39,792 bases of DNA from an uncultured Clostridia bacterium (GCA_947581755.1 CANPVN010000014.1:1-39792); one strand, 5' to 3'. Shown: positions 1 to 8,159, numbered from the stretch's first letter. Notes: generated from the sequence alone by a model not told the origin. Translations and numbers: made by a program.

Positions 1-157
1 TGAGCCCGGTTCAATACCGAACTCATTCGCAAACTTAATTATTTAATTATTGTCCAAACTTTGGGGTTCACTTCAAACTCCTTAGGGACTTTTTATATAA
101 CCTCATGTTTTTAAGTGAAAATAATAATAGAGGGCAAAAATACAAAAACTATGGCGG
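1..157. other. Non-coding leader before the flippase gene
   Basis: No open frame of note is visible. A short inverted repeat (GTTC..GAAC) lies near bases 9-22, and the rest is AT-rich. I see no convincing promoter: the best pair is TTCAAA near 85 with an ATATAA-like hexamer near 110, which is weak. The gene that precedes this stretch lies outside the window. Confidence 0.4.
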
Positions 158-1762
158 ATGAGTAAATTCCGCAAATTTCTGACGGGAGCGACGGCGTTTA
201 CCGTTCTTACCGTAATTACAAAGTTGATAGGGGCTTTTTATCGCATACCTTTGACCAATATAGTGGGAGCGGAGGGAATAGGATTATATCAAATGGTATT
301 CCCGCTGTATACCGTTTTGCTTACGCTTACGAGCGGAGGAATAACGACGGCAATGGCAAAATACGTGGCGTCGCTCGAGAGCGTGGGTGCCGACGAAGGG
401 TCGAGGAGAGTCCTCGGAGTAACAATGAAAGTACTTGCGGCAACGGGAGGGACGGCGGCTGTATGCTTGATAGTATTTTGCCGTTTTACGGCGCGTATTC
501 AAGGCAATTCCGATGTCGCGTTGGCATATATAGGGATTGCGCCCGCAACTTTTTTCGTGGCTATAACCGCATGTTTTCGCGGTTATTTTCAGGGCAAGCA
601 AAATATGTTTCCCACGGCGTTGAGTCAACTGATCGAGCAAGTCGTCAAACTTGCGGTAGGTCTTGCGCTTGCCGCTTTACTTATAAAGGAATCCGTGGCT
701 TGGGCTGTGTTCGGCGCAACGGTGGGAGTCAGCGTTTCGGAGTTTATCGCAATGATCGCGCTTTCGGTATATTATCTTACGAGCAGAGCCTTTTCCCAAA
801 GGAAAAATAAAATACCCATTGAAAAACTTAAAGATATCGAGGCTGCCGAACTTGTCTTGCCCGAGAGAGTGTCGGTATTGCCCATAAACAAAGAGATTTT
901 CCGAAACATCTGCAAGACGGCGGTTCCTTCCGCTCTCGGATCTCTGATACTTCCGTTGACTCAACTTGCCGACAGCGTGCTTATAGTAAACGTGCTTGTC
1001 GGGTTGGGCATGGGAAACGCCGCCGCGACGGTACTTTTCGGAATAGTCAACGGTCCCATAAATTCTCTCATAAATCTTCCCGCGGTAGTGACTCTATCGA
1101 TTTCCATATCGCTGTTGCCCAAAGTTTCGTCCTTGAAGGCAAAAGGAGAAGATATAAATCAAACGGTGTTGAAAGCGCTGAAATACACTTGTTTATTGTC
1201 CATTCCCTGTTGCGCCGTATTCTTGGCGTTTCCCAAAGAGATATTGACATTGTTGTATACGGGAGGATTGACGGAATCGCAATTGGAAACGGCGGCGACG
1301 TTGCTTCGTTTGTCGTCCGTGACGGTATTTTATGTTTCGATATTGCAGATAGCGACTTCTGTGCTTCAGGCTGTGGGCAAGGCGCATATTCCCGCGATAA
1401 ATCTTTTGATAGGCGCGGCGATAAAAGTCGCATTCACGCTACTGTTACTCATAAAGATGGGGATAAGCGGCGCCGTGATAGCGACGGTTTTATGTTATAT
1501 AGCGACGACTTCTTTGGATTTTCTGAAGATGAAGAAGTTGGGGATTTTCGGCAAGGGATTTTACGTTTCCGTGACGGCGCCCGTCATTGCGTCTGGCTTA
1601 ATGCTCGTCACCGTGAGATTGTTGAGAGTTGCGACGGCGGGATTGTCTCCCAAACTCGGCATAGTGACGGCTCTTTTTTGCGGCGGAGTGATATATATTT
1701 TGAGTATTTTTCTGCTTCGGGCGGTCGGAAAGGCGGATATAAAGGGAATTTTGGGAGCCTGA
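158..1762 (+). CDS. spoVB: SpoVB-like polysaccharide/lipid flippase (MOP superfamily)
   Basis: A 534-residue polytopic membrane protein with about 14 hydrophobic segments. It opens with a MATE/MurJ-like N-terminus (short basic MSKFRKF, then a GATAFTVLTVITKLIGAFYRIPL segment containing the 'K-x-x-G-x-x-x-R-I-P' pattern). This pattern and length are typical of the SpoVB/YtgP/MurJ branch of the MOP exporter family, which flips lipid-linked wall precursors or polysaccharide units across the membrane. In Bacillus, SpoVB acts in spore cortex synthesis, and the nearby sigK and yabPQ genes make that role plausible. Because Firmicutes carry several paralogues, assignment to SpoVB rather than YtgP or MurJ is an inference. 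The ATG at 158 lacks a good ribosome site (GGCGG abuts it, GAGGG is about 22 nt upstream). A terminator follows. Confidence 0.75.
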   Translation: MSKFRKFLTGATAFTVLTVITKLIGAFYRIPLTNIVGAEGIGLYQMVFPLYTVLLTLTSGGITTAMAKYVASLESVGADEGSRRVLGVTMKVLAATGGTAAVCLIVFCRFTARIQGNSDVALAYIGIAPATFFVAITACFRGYFQGKQNMFPTALSQLIEQVVKLAVGLALAALLIKESVAWAVFGATVGVSVSEFIAMIALSVYYLTSRAFSQRKNKIPIEKLKDIEAAELVLPERVSVLPINKEIFRNICKTAVPSALGSLILPLTQLADSVLIVNVLVGLGMGNAAATVLFGIVNGPINSLINLPAVVTLSISISLLPKVSSLKAKGEDINQTVLKALKYTCLLSIPCCAVFLAFPKEILTLLYTGGLTESQLETAATLLRLSSVTVFYVSILQIATSVLQAVGKAHIPAINLLIGAAIKVAFTLLLLIKMGISGAVIATVLCYIATTSLDFLKMKKLGIFGKGFYVSVTAPVIASGLMLVTVRLLRVATAGLSPKLGIVTALFCGGVIYILSIFLLRAVGKADIKGILGA

Positions 1763-1790
1763 GCAAAAAATCGAGGGTATAAAAAAGCAG

Positions 1791-1826
1791 AGACTTTGAC
1801 ATATTATATGCAAAGTCTTGATTTTT
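1791..1826 (+). terminator. Intrinsic terminator after the flippase gene
   Basis: A perfect 8-bp stem (AGACTTTG at 1791-1798, CAAAGTCT at 1811-1818) is followed by TGATTTTT. The 3' arm overlaps the -35 element of the serS promoter. Confidence 0.65.
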
Positions 1827-1846
1827 ACCGAAAATTGTTATATAAT
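1818..1846 (+). promoter_or_regulatory. Sigma-A type promoter of serS
   Basis: TTGATT (1818-1823), a 17-bp spacer and TATAAT (1841-1846). The predicted leader is only about 30 nt, which leaves no room for a T-box riboswitch. That is notable because T-boxes often control serS in Firmicutes. Confidence 0.75.
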
Positions 1847-1882
1847 AGAAGAAATCCACAAACAAAACGAGAGGATCTCAAA

Positions 1883-3142
1883 ATGCTTGATATAAAATAT
1901 GTTTTGGAAAACGCAAAACAAATAGAAGAAATATATACGCACCGCAGCGGCGTTTACGATGTAAAAAAAGTTGTCGAACTCGATGCGAGACGAAAGGAAA
2001 TTCTTGCCGAACTCGAGACATACAGAGCGCAAAAGAACAGGGCGAGCGATGAGGTAGCGAGAATAAAGAAGGAAAAAGGCGATGCAAGCGAGATAATTGC
2101 CGAGATGAAGGCTTTGGGCGAAAAGATAAAGACGCTCGAAGCGGATCTTGCCGAGGTTATGCCCGCTTTGAACAATGCCGCATTGTCTCTTCCCAACATT
2201 CCCGATTCTTCCGTGCCCGTCGGTTCCTCCGACGCAGACAACGTCGAAATGAGAAGAGTGGGCGAACCGCGTAAATTCGATTTTGCCGCAAAGCCGCATT
2301 GGGAGATAGGTTCCGATCTCAACATTCTCGATCCCGTAACGGCGGCAAAAATTTCGGGCGCGAGATTTACCGTTTATCGGGGATTGGGAGCGCGTCTCGA
2401 AAGGTCGATATATAACTTTATGCTTGACACACATACCAAGTCGGGATATACCGAGATATTCCCGCCCTTTATGGTAAACAGGGACAGCATGTACGGTACG
2501 GGACAACTGCCCAAATTCGAAGAAGACGCTTTCAACATAAAGAACAACGATTATTTTCTCATTCCCACTGCCGAGGTTCCCGTAACCAATATGCATCGCG
2601 GCGAAGTTATCGACGGAGACAAACTCCCCATAAAGTATTGCGCGTACACCGCATGTTTCAGAGCGGAGGCGGGCAGCGCGGGCAGAGACACGAGGGGACT
2701 TATTCGTCAGCACCAATTCAACAAAGTCGAGTTGGTAAAGTTCTGTAAGCCCGAGACGAGTTTCGACGAACTCGAAAAACTTACCGCCGATGCCGAAAAT
2801 ATACTGAAACTGATCGGACTTCCTTACAGAGTGGTTACGCTCTGCACGGGAGATTTGGGATTCTCTTCGGCAAAGACGTATGATATAGAGGTATGGCTCC
2901 CGAGTTACGGCAGATATGTTGAAATATCTTCATGCTCGAATTTCCGTGATTTTCAGGCGCGCAGAATGAACATAAAATACAGGCAGAACGGAATTACTTC
3001 TTTTGTTCATACATTGAACGGCAGCGGACTTGCGGTGGGCAGAACCACTGCGGCGATTTTGGAGAATTACCAGAACGCAGACGGAAGCGTTACCGTTCCC
3101 GAAGTTCTTATTCCTTATATGGGAACGGATATAATAAAATAA
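1883..3142 (+). CDS. serS: Seryl-tRNA synthetase
   Basis: A 419-residue class II aminoacyl-tRNA synthetase that charges tRNA-Ser (and tRNA-Sec). The N-terminal region, roughly residues 25-105, is the charged antiparallel coiled-coil arm that reads the long variable arm of tRNA-Ser. Motif 2 is seen near residue 255 ([17 protein letters not shown], then RQHQFNKVE). Motif 3 is near 382 ([18 protein letters not shown]), followed by the usual PEVLIPYMG ending. The ATG at 1883 is chosen over an upstream in-frame ATG at 1796 because [11 protein letters not shown] matches the family start, GAGGA lies just upstream, and the promoter's predicted start site is downstream of 1796. The next gene begins 20 nt after the stop and is probably co-transcribed. 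Confidence 0.97.
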   Translation: MLDIKYVLENAKQIEEIYTHRSGVYDVKKVVELDARRKEILAELETYRAQKNRASDEVARIKKEKGDASEIIAEMKALGEKIKTLEADLAEVMPALNNAALSLPNIPDSSVPVGSSDADNVEMRRVGEPRKFDFAAKPHWEIGSDLNILDPVTAAKISGARFTVYRGLGARLERSIYNFMLDTHTKSGYTEIFPPFMVNRDSMYGTGQLPKFEEDAFNIKNNDYFLIPTAEVPVTNMHRGEVIDGDKLPIKYCAYTACFRAEAGSAGRDTRGLIRQHQFNKVELVKFCKPETSFDELEKLTADAENILKLIGLPYRVVTLCTGDLGFSSAKTYDIEVWLPSYGRYVEISSCSNFRDFQARRMNIKYRQNGITSFVHTLNGSGLAVGRTTAAILENYQNADGSVTVPEVLIPYMGTDIIK

Positions 3143-3162
3143 TACAAAAGTAGGATAAAATA

Positions 3163-4314
3163 ATGGGTTTACTTAAGATTTTACAAAAATCCATAGATTG
3201 TGTGGGAAAAGTCCTTGCCTGGCTGCTTATCAGAATGGGACTGTGGTTGTCGGTTTTGTATGTCGTCTTGTTTTTTGTTATATGCGCTCTTACCGATACG
3301 ACCTTCACATCGGTTCAGAATTTGTTTTGGACTTGTCTTTTGATAAGCGCGGTACTCGGCTTATGGATAAGTCTTTCTCTTGCGAATAAGTTCAAAAAGA
3401 AAGAGAAAAACGATAGGGCGGTAGCCAATATCCCCAAAGTAAAAAGAAAGAACGGCAAAGAGGACTACGAAGAGTCGAGAGAGAGTTATGCGGGCTTGGT
3501 GGCGCAAAACAATGCGTCGGCTCAAATGCAACCTCAAACTCAACCGATAACAACGGTGTTTTATACTCAGCCTCAACCTGCGGTAATGGCGGCTCCTCAA
3601 TATGTCCAGCCGACGATATTGCAACCGTTGATTCAACAGCCCGTTGTGCAGCCCGTGTTGCCGCCGCAAACGGTATATCCGCCTCAGTATACGCAGCCTG
3701 CGCCTCAATATGTTCAACCCGCGCAGCCTGCCCCGACTCCTCAATATCCGCAGCAGCCTCAATACCAACAGCAGCCGCAATATCAACAGCCTTCACCCGA
3801 CGGCAGTTCGGTTTTTATGCCTTATCATCAACCTCAGCCGCAGCCTTCTTCGCCGCAACAGTTGTCGGCGCGCGATATACTTTTTTCGCAGCCCGTTCAG
3901 CAAGACGACGACGGAGATCGCTTCCTGAAATATCCCAGACCGAACGATATGGCGGGTCGTCCCGCGGACGCAATATCTCCTTTGGAAGCGCAGACAAATC
4001 CCATGCCGAATCCGCGCGAACAGAGAATGGCTCAGCAGCAGTCGCTCAATAACTATCCGCCCGCGCAGCCTCAGCAGCCGTTGAATAATTATCCGCCCGC
4101 GCAGCCGCAACAACAGCCGACTCCGCAATACGGATATCAACAGCCTGTCAATAACGATTATCGTCAACAGATCCTCAAACCCGAAAGGATATGTCAGACT
4201 CGCACCGATTCCAGTGTTTTGATTTATGTATATGCCGATCATTTGGATTATTACAGAAGAACTCCCGAGGGGGGATTGAGATATCTGTACACCGAACCCA
4301 AGAATAGGTTCTGA
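3163..4314 (+). CDS. Two-helix membrane protein with long Pro/Gln-rich tail
   Basis: A 383-residue protein I do not recognise as a named family. Residues about 20-45 and 52-74 form two strong membrane helices joined by a short loop, followed by a Lys-rich stretch (KFKKKEKNDR) that suggests a cytoplasmic tail. Residues about 115-335 are low-complexity, dominated by QPQ, PQYxQP and YPPAQPQQ repeats. The last 50 residues return to ordinary composition (ERICQTRTDSSVLIYVYADHLDYYRRTPEGGLRYLY) and look like a small folded domain. It starts 20 nt after serS, with AGTAGGA as a weak ribosome site, and ends at a strong terminator. The tail could be a disordered tether or scaffold. No enzymatic motif is seen. 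Confidence 0.7.
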   Translation: MGLLKILQKSIDCVGKVLAWLLIRMGLWLSVLYVVLFFVICALTDTTFTSVQNLFWTCLLISAVLGLWISLSLANKFKKKEKNDRAVANIPKVKRKNGKEDYEESRESYAGLVAQNNASAQMQPQTQPITTVFYTQPQPAVMAAPQYVQPTILQPLIQQPVVQPVLPPQTVYPPQYTQPAPQYVQPAQPAPTPQYPQQPQYQQQPQYQQPSPDGSSVFMPYHQPQPQPSSPQQLSARDILFSQPVQQDDDGDRFLKYPRPNDMAGRPADAISPLEAQTNPMPNPREQRMAQQQSLNNYPPAQPQQPLNNYPPAQPQQQPTPQYGYQQPVNNDYRQQILKPERICQTRTDSSVLIYVYADHLDYYRRTPEGGLRYLYTEPKNRF

Positions 4315-4315
4315 T

Positions 4316-4343
4316 TTGACAGCCACTCCGAAAAAAATATCTT
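4316..4343 (+). promoter_or_regulatory. Candidate promoter embedded in a terminator
   Basis: TTGACA (4316-4321), a 16-bp spacer and TATCTT (4338-4343). The -10 region falls in the loop and 3' arm of the terminator hairpin of the preceding gene. It is the only plausible promoter for the reductase gene at 4388. Confidence 0.4.
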
Positions 4344-4358
4344 TTCGGAGTGGATTTT
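4323..4358 (+). terminator. Intrinsic terminator after the Pro/Gln-rich protein gene
   Basis: A perfect 12-bp stem (CCACTCCGAAAA at 4323-4334, TTTTCGGAGTGG at 4342-4353) is followed by ATTTTG. Confidence 0.75.
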
Positions 4359-4387
4359 GTAAATAAAAGCAACACGGAGGTAATTAT

Positions 4388-5011
4388 ATGAAAGTATTAT
4401 TGTTCAACGGCAGTCCGCGAAAGGCGGGCTGTACCTTTACCGCTTTGTCCGAGATAGCCCGAGTTCTCGGCTCCGAGGGGATAGAGACCGAAATTCTGCA
4501 AATCGGGAACAAGCCGATACAGGATTGTACGGCTTGCGGCGGTTGCATGACAAAGGATAAATGTGTCTATGACGACGATTGTATAAACGAATGGTTGGAT
4601 AAAGCAAAGACCTCGGACGGTTTCGTATTCGGCACGCCTGTGTATTATGCTCATCCTTCGGGAAGAATTTTATCCGCAATGAACAGACTTTTTTATGCGG
4701 GCGGGAAGTACTTTGCGCATAAGCCCGCCGCAGTCGTTGCGTCGGCGCGTCGGGCGGGAACGACGGCGTCGCTCGACGTGCTTTCCAAACATTTGGGAAT
4801 TTCCGAAATGCCTATCGTGTCGTCGAGTTATTGGAATATGGTTCACGGCAACTCTCCCGAAGAAGTGAGACAGGATCTCGAGGGGATGCAGACTATGAGA
4901 AACATAGCCCGAAACTTGGCCTGGCTCATCAAATGTATCGAGGCGGGAAAGAATGTCGGAATAGCAATTCCCGATACCGAGCATTCCGTTTGGACTAATT
5001 TCATAAGATAA
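4388..5011 (+). CDS. Flavodoxin-like NAD(P)H-dependent FMN reductase (iron-sulfur flavoprotein type)
   Basis: A 207-residue cytoplasmic flavoprotein. The N-terminus MKVLLFNGSPRKAGCT is the FMN-phosphate-binding loop of the NADPH-dependent FMN reductase/flavodoxin-like fold. Residues about 48-65 contain a Cys cluster (DCTACGGCMTKDKC) of the kind found in iron-sulfur flavoproteins and related multimeric reductases. GTPVYYAHPSG is the conserved second FMN loop. Such proteins move electrons from NAD(P)H or ferredoxin to quinones, nitro compounds or oxygen, and the physiological substrate cannot be read from sequence. The start has an excellent GGAGG site at 4376-4380. It is a single gene between two terminators. 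Confidence 0.85.
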   Translation: MKVLLFNGSPRKAGCTFTALSEIARVLGSEGIETEILQIGNKPIQDCTACGGCMTKDKCVYDDDCINEWLDKAKTSDGFVFGTPVYYAHPSGRILSAMNRLFYAGGKYFAHKPAAVVASARRAGTTASLDVLSKHLGISEMPIVSSSYWNMVHGNSPEEVRQDLEGMQTMRNIARNLAWLIKCIEAGKNVGIAIPDTEHSVWTNFIR

Positions 5012-5032
5012 AGAGAATAAGATAATAAAAAC

Positions 5033-5070
5033 AACGCCGCGGTAATAAAAATTTTCCGCGGTGTTTTTAT
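5033..5070. terminator. Bidirectional terminator between convergent genes
   Basis: A 10-bp stem with one G-T pair (AACGCCGCGG at 5033-5042, CCGCGGTGTT at 5056-5065) is flanked by A-rich sequence on the left and T-rich on the right. It can serve both the reductase gene (+) and plsC (-). Confidence 0.75.
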
Positions 5071-5882
5071 ATGTTTTCGTTGTAAGGAGAGGGTGTCTCG
5101 TCTTGTTCGTCCGATTTTATATATTTTATATATTCGTAATTGGGAAGGGTTGCGGAACAGTTCAGCATATATTCATAAGTCATTTTCGCAAATCTTTCGG
5201 TGTTTTCGGCAACGGACAGAGAGGGATCGGGATATATCGGGTCTCCGATATTTATCGTCATTTTGGGTTTTTCCGAAAATTTGCTTTTCCGAAAGGTCGA
5301 AAAGAAGGGGACGACGGGCGCGCCTGCTTTTGCGGGATAACGGAAACTCGTAGATAAAAACTTTCTTACTCCCGTATAGTACGGCCATATATGCGCTTCG
5401 GGATATATGGCTATACATTGTTTATGTTCGAGGTAATAATCTATTGCCTTGTACAATTTTTTAAGATCGCTCAACTTGTCCGATACGGGCATATATCCCA
5501 AAGGTTTAAGGACTCTGCGAGCAACGGGAATAGTCATTGCGTCGGTATAAGCGACGATATTCGCTCGTTTGGGCGAGGCTATCATGACCGCGGGAGTTAT
5601 TGCGTCTATCAATCCCGTGTGATTGCCGTACAGAAAGTAGCCTTTTTTAAGAGGCTTTAATTTTTTTTTGCCTTTTATACGCACGCCTGCGAACAGACAG
5701 AACACTCGGAGTATGGGATAGGCGATAAGGTAATATAAAGCGTCCGAGAAAAATTTTCCCACGCCCGAGCGAATGTATTTGTAATTTTTGGGTATTGCAG
5801 GTCGGGAAAGTCCGACTTCGCCGAAATCGTCGTTCAACTCGTCTTTATAGTAAATGACTCTTTGTTTTTTATCAAACTTCAT
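5067..5882 (-). CDS. plsC: 1-acylglycerol-3-phosphate acyltransferase-like (PlsC family)
   Basis: A 271-residue membrane-associated acyltransferase. The catalytic HX4D motif is GNHTGLID with His88 and Asp93 (numbered from the chosen start). The substrate-binding block is IYPEAH near 160, where the usual PEG reads PEA, a mild departure. PlsC enzymes transfer an acyl chain to lysophosphatidate in phospholipid synthesis, but relatives acylate other lipids. The ATG at 5882 is preferred over one 21 nt upstream because GAGG lies 10 nt before it. It overlaps the end of the glycosyltransferase gene by 11 nt, so the two are probably translationally coupled. The neighbour suggests a substrate among membrane glycolipids, which is inference. 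Confidence 0.85.
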   Translation of the reverse strand: MKFDKKQRVIYYKDELNDDFGEVGLSRPAIPKNYKYIRSGVGKFFSDALYYLIAYPILRVFCLFAGVRIKGKKKLKPLKKGYFLYGNHTGLIDAITPAVMIASPKRANIVAYTDAMTIPVARRVLKPLGYMPVSDKLSDLKKLYKAIDYYLEHKQCIAIYPEAHIWPYYTGVRKFLSTSFRYPAKAGAPVVPFFSTFRKSKFSEKPKMTINIGDPIYPDPSLSVAENTERFAKMTYEYMLNCSATLPNYEYIKYIKSDEQDETPSPYNENI

Positions 5883-7212
5883 TTGAGGGGACCTCGTCCT
5901 CATCGTTGTTTTCGCCGTGTTGTTCTTGCTTAGTCTCGATATTATCGACTTGAAGTTGTCCTTTATGCTCTATGGGTTGCCAAGTAAGATTCTTTTTGTT
6001 CAATCCCTTAAAGAAAGCCAATATAAAATTGAACAGATACAAGGGGAAAACAAGCGCTATGCGTATGGAATGAATGAGTCCGAAAGAATGATGTTTATGA
6101 TCTGCAAGGAACGTTATTATAGCGAACAAAGAGAAGGCTGAATAAGTCATCAAAAATACTTTGAGAGCATTTGCGAAAAACAGTTTATACAACAGGTTTC
6201 CCTCGAACATGAAGCCCACTCCCAAAACCAAACTCATAATGATATTGAGGGCAAGGAAAACCACCAATATGATAAGAGGATTGAGTCCGATAAGGAAATC
6301 GAGTTTTGCGAATTTTTCTCCTTTTTTCGTAAAGAACGCTTTTCTTATCTTTTTTCTGTATTTTCTGTCTGCGTGGAAGTGACCCCATATCCATCTTATA
6401 TGTTGCTTCATTGTCTGCTTATAGGTAGTCGCTTGTTCGTCATAGAATACTGCGTCGGAAGTATAAGCGCATTTTATGTTGTTTTCATAGCACCAATAAC
6501 TCAATTCGCAGTCCTCGGTAAGTCCGTTCCAGATAAAGCCGCCCGCCTTGTCCACGAGGTCGCTGTCGAGGAAATAGCCCGTGCCCGAAAGCACTATCTT
6601 ATGTATGAAATGGCTTCTGCCTCTTCCCGTCAGAGTGTTCAGGAACAGGAACAAAGTATGAGAACAGCCCGCCAAAAGATTTTCGTTTGCGTTCTTGCTT
6701 GCGCGGTATCCCATGCCGAGTTGATAGCCTTGGGCTTTAAGCATATTCATTTTGGTAATGAAATCGCATTCGAGAATATTGTCCGCGTCGAAAATGAAGT
6801 AAGAGTCATAACTCAACCCTTTGTCTTTGATATAGGTTATCGCGTCGTCGAGAGCGTAACCCTTTGTTGCGCGTCCTTCGACAGAGGGACGGACAATGTA
6901 ATTATATCCGAAATTTTTTACTATACCGACGGTAGGGTCGGATTCGCTTTCGACAATGACGAATACGTCGAACATATCTTGAGGATAGTCCTGTTTTTTG
7001 AGCGAGTGAAGAATGTTTGCGATTACTTTGCTTTCGTTGCGCGCGGGGATAAGCACGGCGTATTTGAATTTTTTATCGGTGGGCTTTAAGGGCTCTTCCT
7101 TCGTAAAGGCGTGAAGAATATACAATATTCTGTACCAATATATAAATATAAACGCAACCATGCCCCACACGGTAACAAGATTAAGCATTGTCAGAAAATT
7201 TTGAAAGTTCAT
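5872..7212 (-). CDS. Membrane-bound family 2 glycosyltransferase
   Basis: A 446-residue GT2 enzyme. One N-terminal helix (about 10-32) precedes a GT-A domain: the nucleotide-sugar start is VLIPARNES at about 53-61, the metal-binding DxD is FDADN at 141-145, the acid/base motif is TEDCELS at 232-238, and Q270-HIRW is the Q/RxxRW signature of processive and synthase-like GT2s. Three or four helices follow at about 305-420, as in hyaluronan-, chitin- and N-acetylglucosamine-polymer synthases and glycolipid synthases. It therefore probably adds sugars to lipid or extruded glycan at the inner membrane face. It lies 29 nt after the MarR gene and overlaps plsC, which points to a lipid-linked product. 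Confidence 0.88.
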   Translation of the reverse strand: MNFQNFLTMLNLVTVWGMVAFIFIYWYRILYILHAFTKEEPLKPTDKKFKYAVLIPARNESKVIANILHSLKKQDYPQDMFDVFVIVESESDPTVGIVKNFGYNYIVRPSVEGRATKGYALDDAITYIKDKGLSYDSYFIFDADNILECDFITKMNMLKAQGYQLGMGYRASKNANENLLAGCSHTLFLFLNTLTGRGRSHFIHKIVLSGTGYFLDSDLVDKAGGFIWNGLTEDCELSYWCYENNIKCAYTSDAVFYDEQATTYKQTMKQHIRWIWGHFHADRKYRKKIRKAFFTKKGEKFAKLDFLIGLNPLIILVVFLALNIIMSLVLGVGFMFEGNLLYKLFFANALKVFLMTYSAFSLFAIITFLADHKHHSFGLIHSIRIALVFPLYLFNFILAFFKGLNKKNLTWQPIEHKGQLQVDNIETKQEQHGENNDEDEVPSNEV

Positions 7213-7241
7213 TACAGAAATCCTTTTTGAATCGATAAAAT

Positions 7242-7694
7242 TTATTTTTTGTTCTTTGCCTTGACAGCCAAGGCTTCCGAGAGCGTGTCAAGGAGCGAAA
7301 TAAAATGCAACGTCTCTTTGTCTCCGAGTTTGCCGAGAACTTCTTCGGCAATTCCATGGACGACATTGACTTCGTTTTCGAGGGCTGCTTGTCCCTTTTG
7401 AGTAAAAGCCACATATTTTGCCCGCCTGTCAAAGTCGGCGTTCAGTTTGACTATAAAGCCCTGATCTTCCAATTTTTTGGCGATCTGAGCCGTTTTTGTT
7501 TTGTGAAAACCGCATATCTTTTTGACTTCGGACATTTTTGCGGCGTGAATACCCGCGGGTAAAAGTGTAGACGCATCCGAGATGGCTTTCAAAAAGAGAT
7601 AACAGCTTTCGGGCAAAGAGTCCTTATCCAAAGCGGCAAGACGATTTCTCACTTCTCTTATTTTATACAATAATTGATCATGTATCCCGAGCAT
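7242..7694 (-). CDS. MarR-family transcriptional regulator
   Basis: A 150-residue winged-helix protein. It has the MarR layout: a helical N-terminus, a helix-turn-helix at about 50-75 (MSEVKKICGFHKTKTAQIAKKLEDQGFI), and a wing with the DRRAKYVAFTQKG motif (Asp-Arg-Arg, then TxKG), followed by long dimerisation helices. The start at 7694 is supported by GAGGAGAG 3 nt upstream, whereas the longer in-frame start at 7742 lies upstream of the -10 element. It is the first gene of a MarR-GT2-plsC operon. A perfect inverted repeat over the -10 region of its promoter implies autoregulation. The ligand is unknown, and a FabT-like link to lipid metabolism is conceivable from the neighbours only. Confidence 0.87.
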   Translation of the reverse strand: MLGIHDQLLYKIREVRNRLAALDKDSLPESCYLFLKAISDASTLLPAGIHAAKMSEVKKICGFHKTKTAQIAKKLEDQGFIVKLNADFDRRAKYVAFTQKGQAALENEVNVVHGIAEEVLGKLGDKETLHFISLLDTLSEALAVKAKNKK

Positions 7695-7707
7695 AAATCT
7701 CTCCTCG

Positions 7708-7737
7708 AAAATTAGTTTCAATGGTTTAACTAATTTT
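7708..7737. promoter_or_regulatory. Perfect inverted repeat, probable MarR operator
   Basis: AAAATTAGTT (7708-7717) and AACTAATTTT (7728-7737) are perfect 10-bp arms around a 10-nt centre. It overlaps the -10 hexamer and start site of the minus-strand promoter, as expected for a repressor site. Confidence 0.7.
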
Positions 7738-7761
7738 ACCAATAATGCGCGGAGAAGTCAA
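7733..7761 (-). promoter_or_regulatory. Promoter of the MarR-GT2-plsC operon
   Basis: On the minus strand there is TTGACT (7761-7756), a 17-bp spacer and TAAAAT (7738-7733). The -10 hexamer shares bases with the inverted repeat. Confidence 0.75.
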
Positions 7762-8073
7762 GCGTTTTTCGAGGGAGAAATATAATTAAAAAATTTGTCG
7801 AAATCACAAAAAACAAAGAAGGGGGGAAACGAACGCGATTTTTAAGGGATTTTCGAGCCGAGCATCAAAAAGAGAAGAGCAAATTCTATGAAATGGAATA
7901 TTTTAATATAAAATATACTGAAATGTTATGCTTTACAAATGGTTTATTGTCGATTGGATATAAAATTATTAAGAAAACATTTTCAAGGGCGATTATAGAC
8001 TATCCGAAAAAAGGAGTCAAAAATAGGCAGTGTTAATAAAGTGAAATTATTCGAATTTATATTCGATAAACAG
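7762..8073. other. Intergenic stretch without a recognised gene
   Basis: This AT-rich region lies between the divergent MarR operon and two-component genes. It contains a 47-codon frame (7893-8036) with no ribosome site and no recognisable protein. Two direct ATTCGA repeats (8049-8054 and 8061-8066) lie just before the -35 of the response-regulator promoter. I see no RNA gene. Confidence 0.4.
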
Positions 8074-8102
8074 TTGACAACGGTCGGTAAGGGTGCTATA
8101 AT
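8074..8102 (+). promoter_or_regulatory. Consensus promoter of the two-component operon
   Basis: TTGACA (8074-8079), a 17-bp spacer and TATAAT (8097-8102). A small inverted repeat AATGTT-TATT-AACATT (8113-8128) lies just downstream, near the start of the transcript. Confidence 0.85.
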
Positions 8103-8159
8103 AAGAGCGAAAAATGTTTATTAACATTATAAATAGATTTACCTAAAGGAGAAAAAGAA

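Noticed and set aside
1..30. GGTTCAATACC resembling a tRNA T-arm at the window start.
   Set aside because: The stem pairs for only three bases and no acceptor or CCA-like end follows, so it is not a tRNA.
95..150. A possible SigE promoter (CTCATGTT with an AT-rich -10) before the SpoVB-like gene.
   Set aside because: The -10 matches the CATACAAT pattern poorly, so it is too weak to claim despite the family's SigE control in Bacillus.
1796..1882. An upstream in-frame ATG that would lengthen serS by 29 residues.
   Set aside because: It lies upstream of the predicted start of transcription, lacks a ribosome site, and adds residues absent from the family.
7893..8036. A 47-codon open frame in the intergenic region before the two-component genes.
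   Set aside because: No ribosome site, AT-rich, no recognisable protein features, and it overlaps no promoter. It may be chance.
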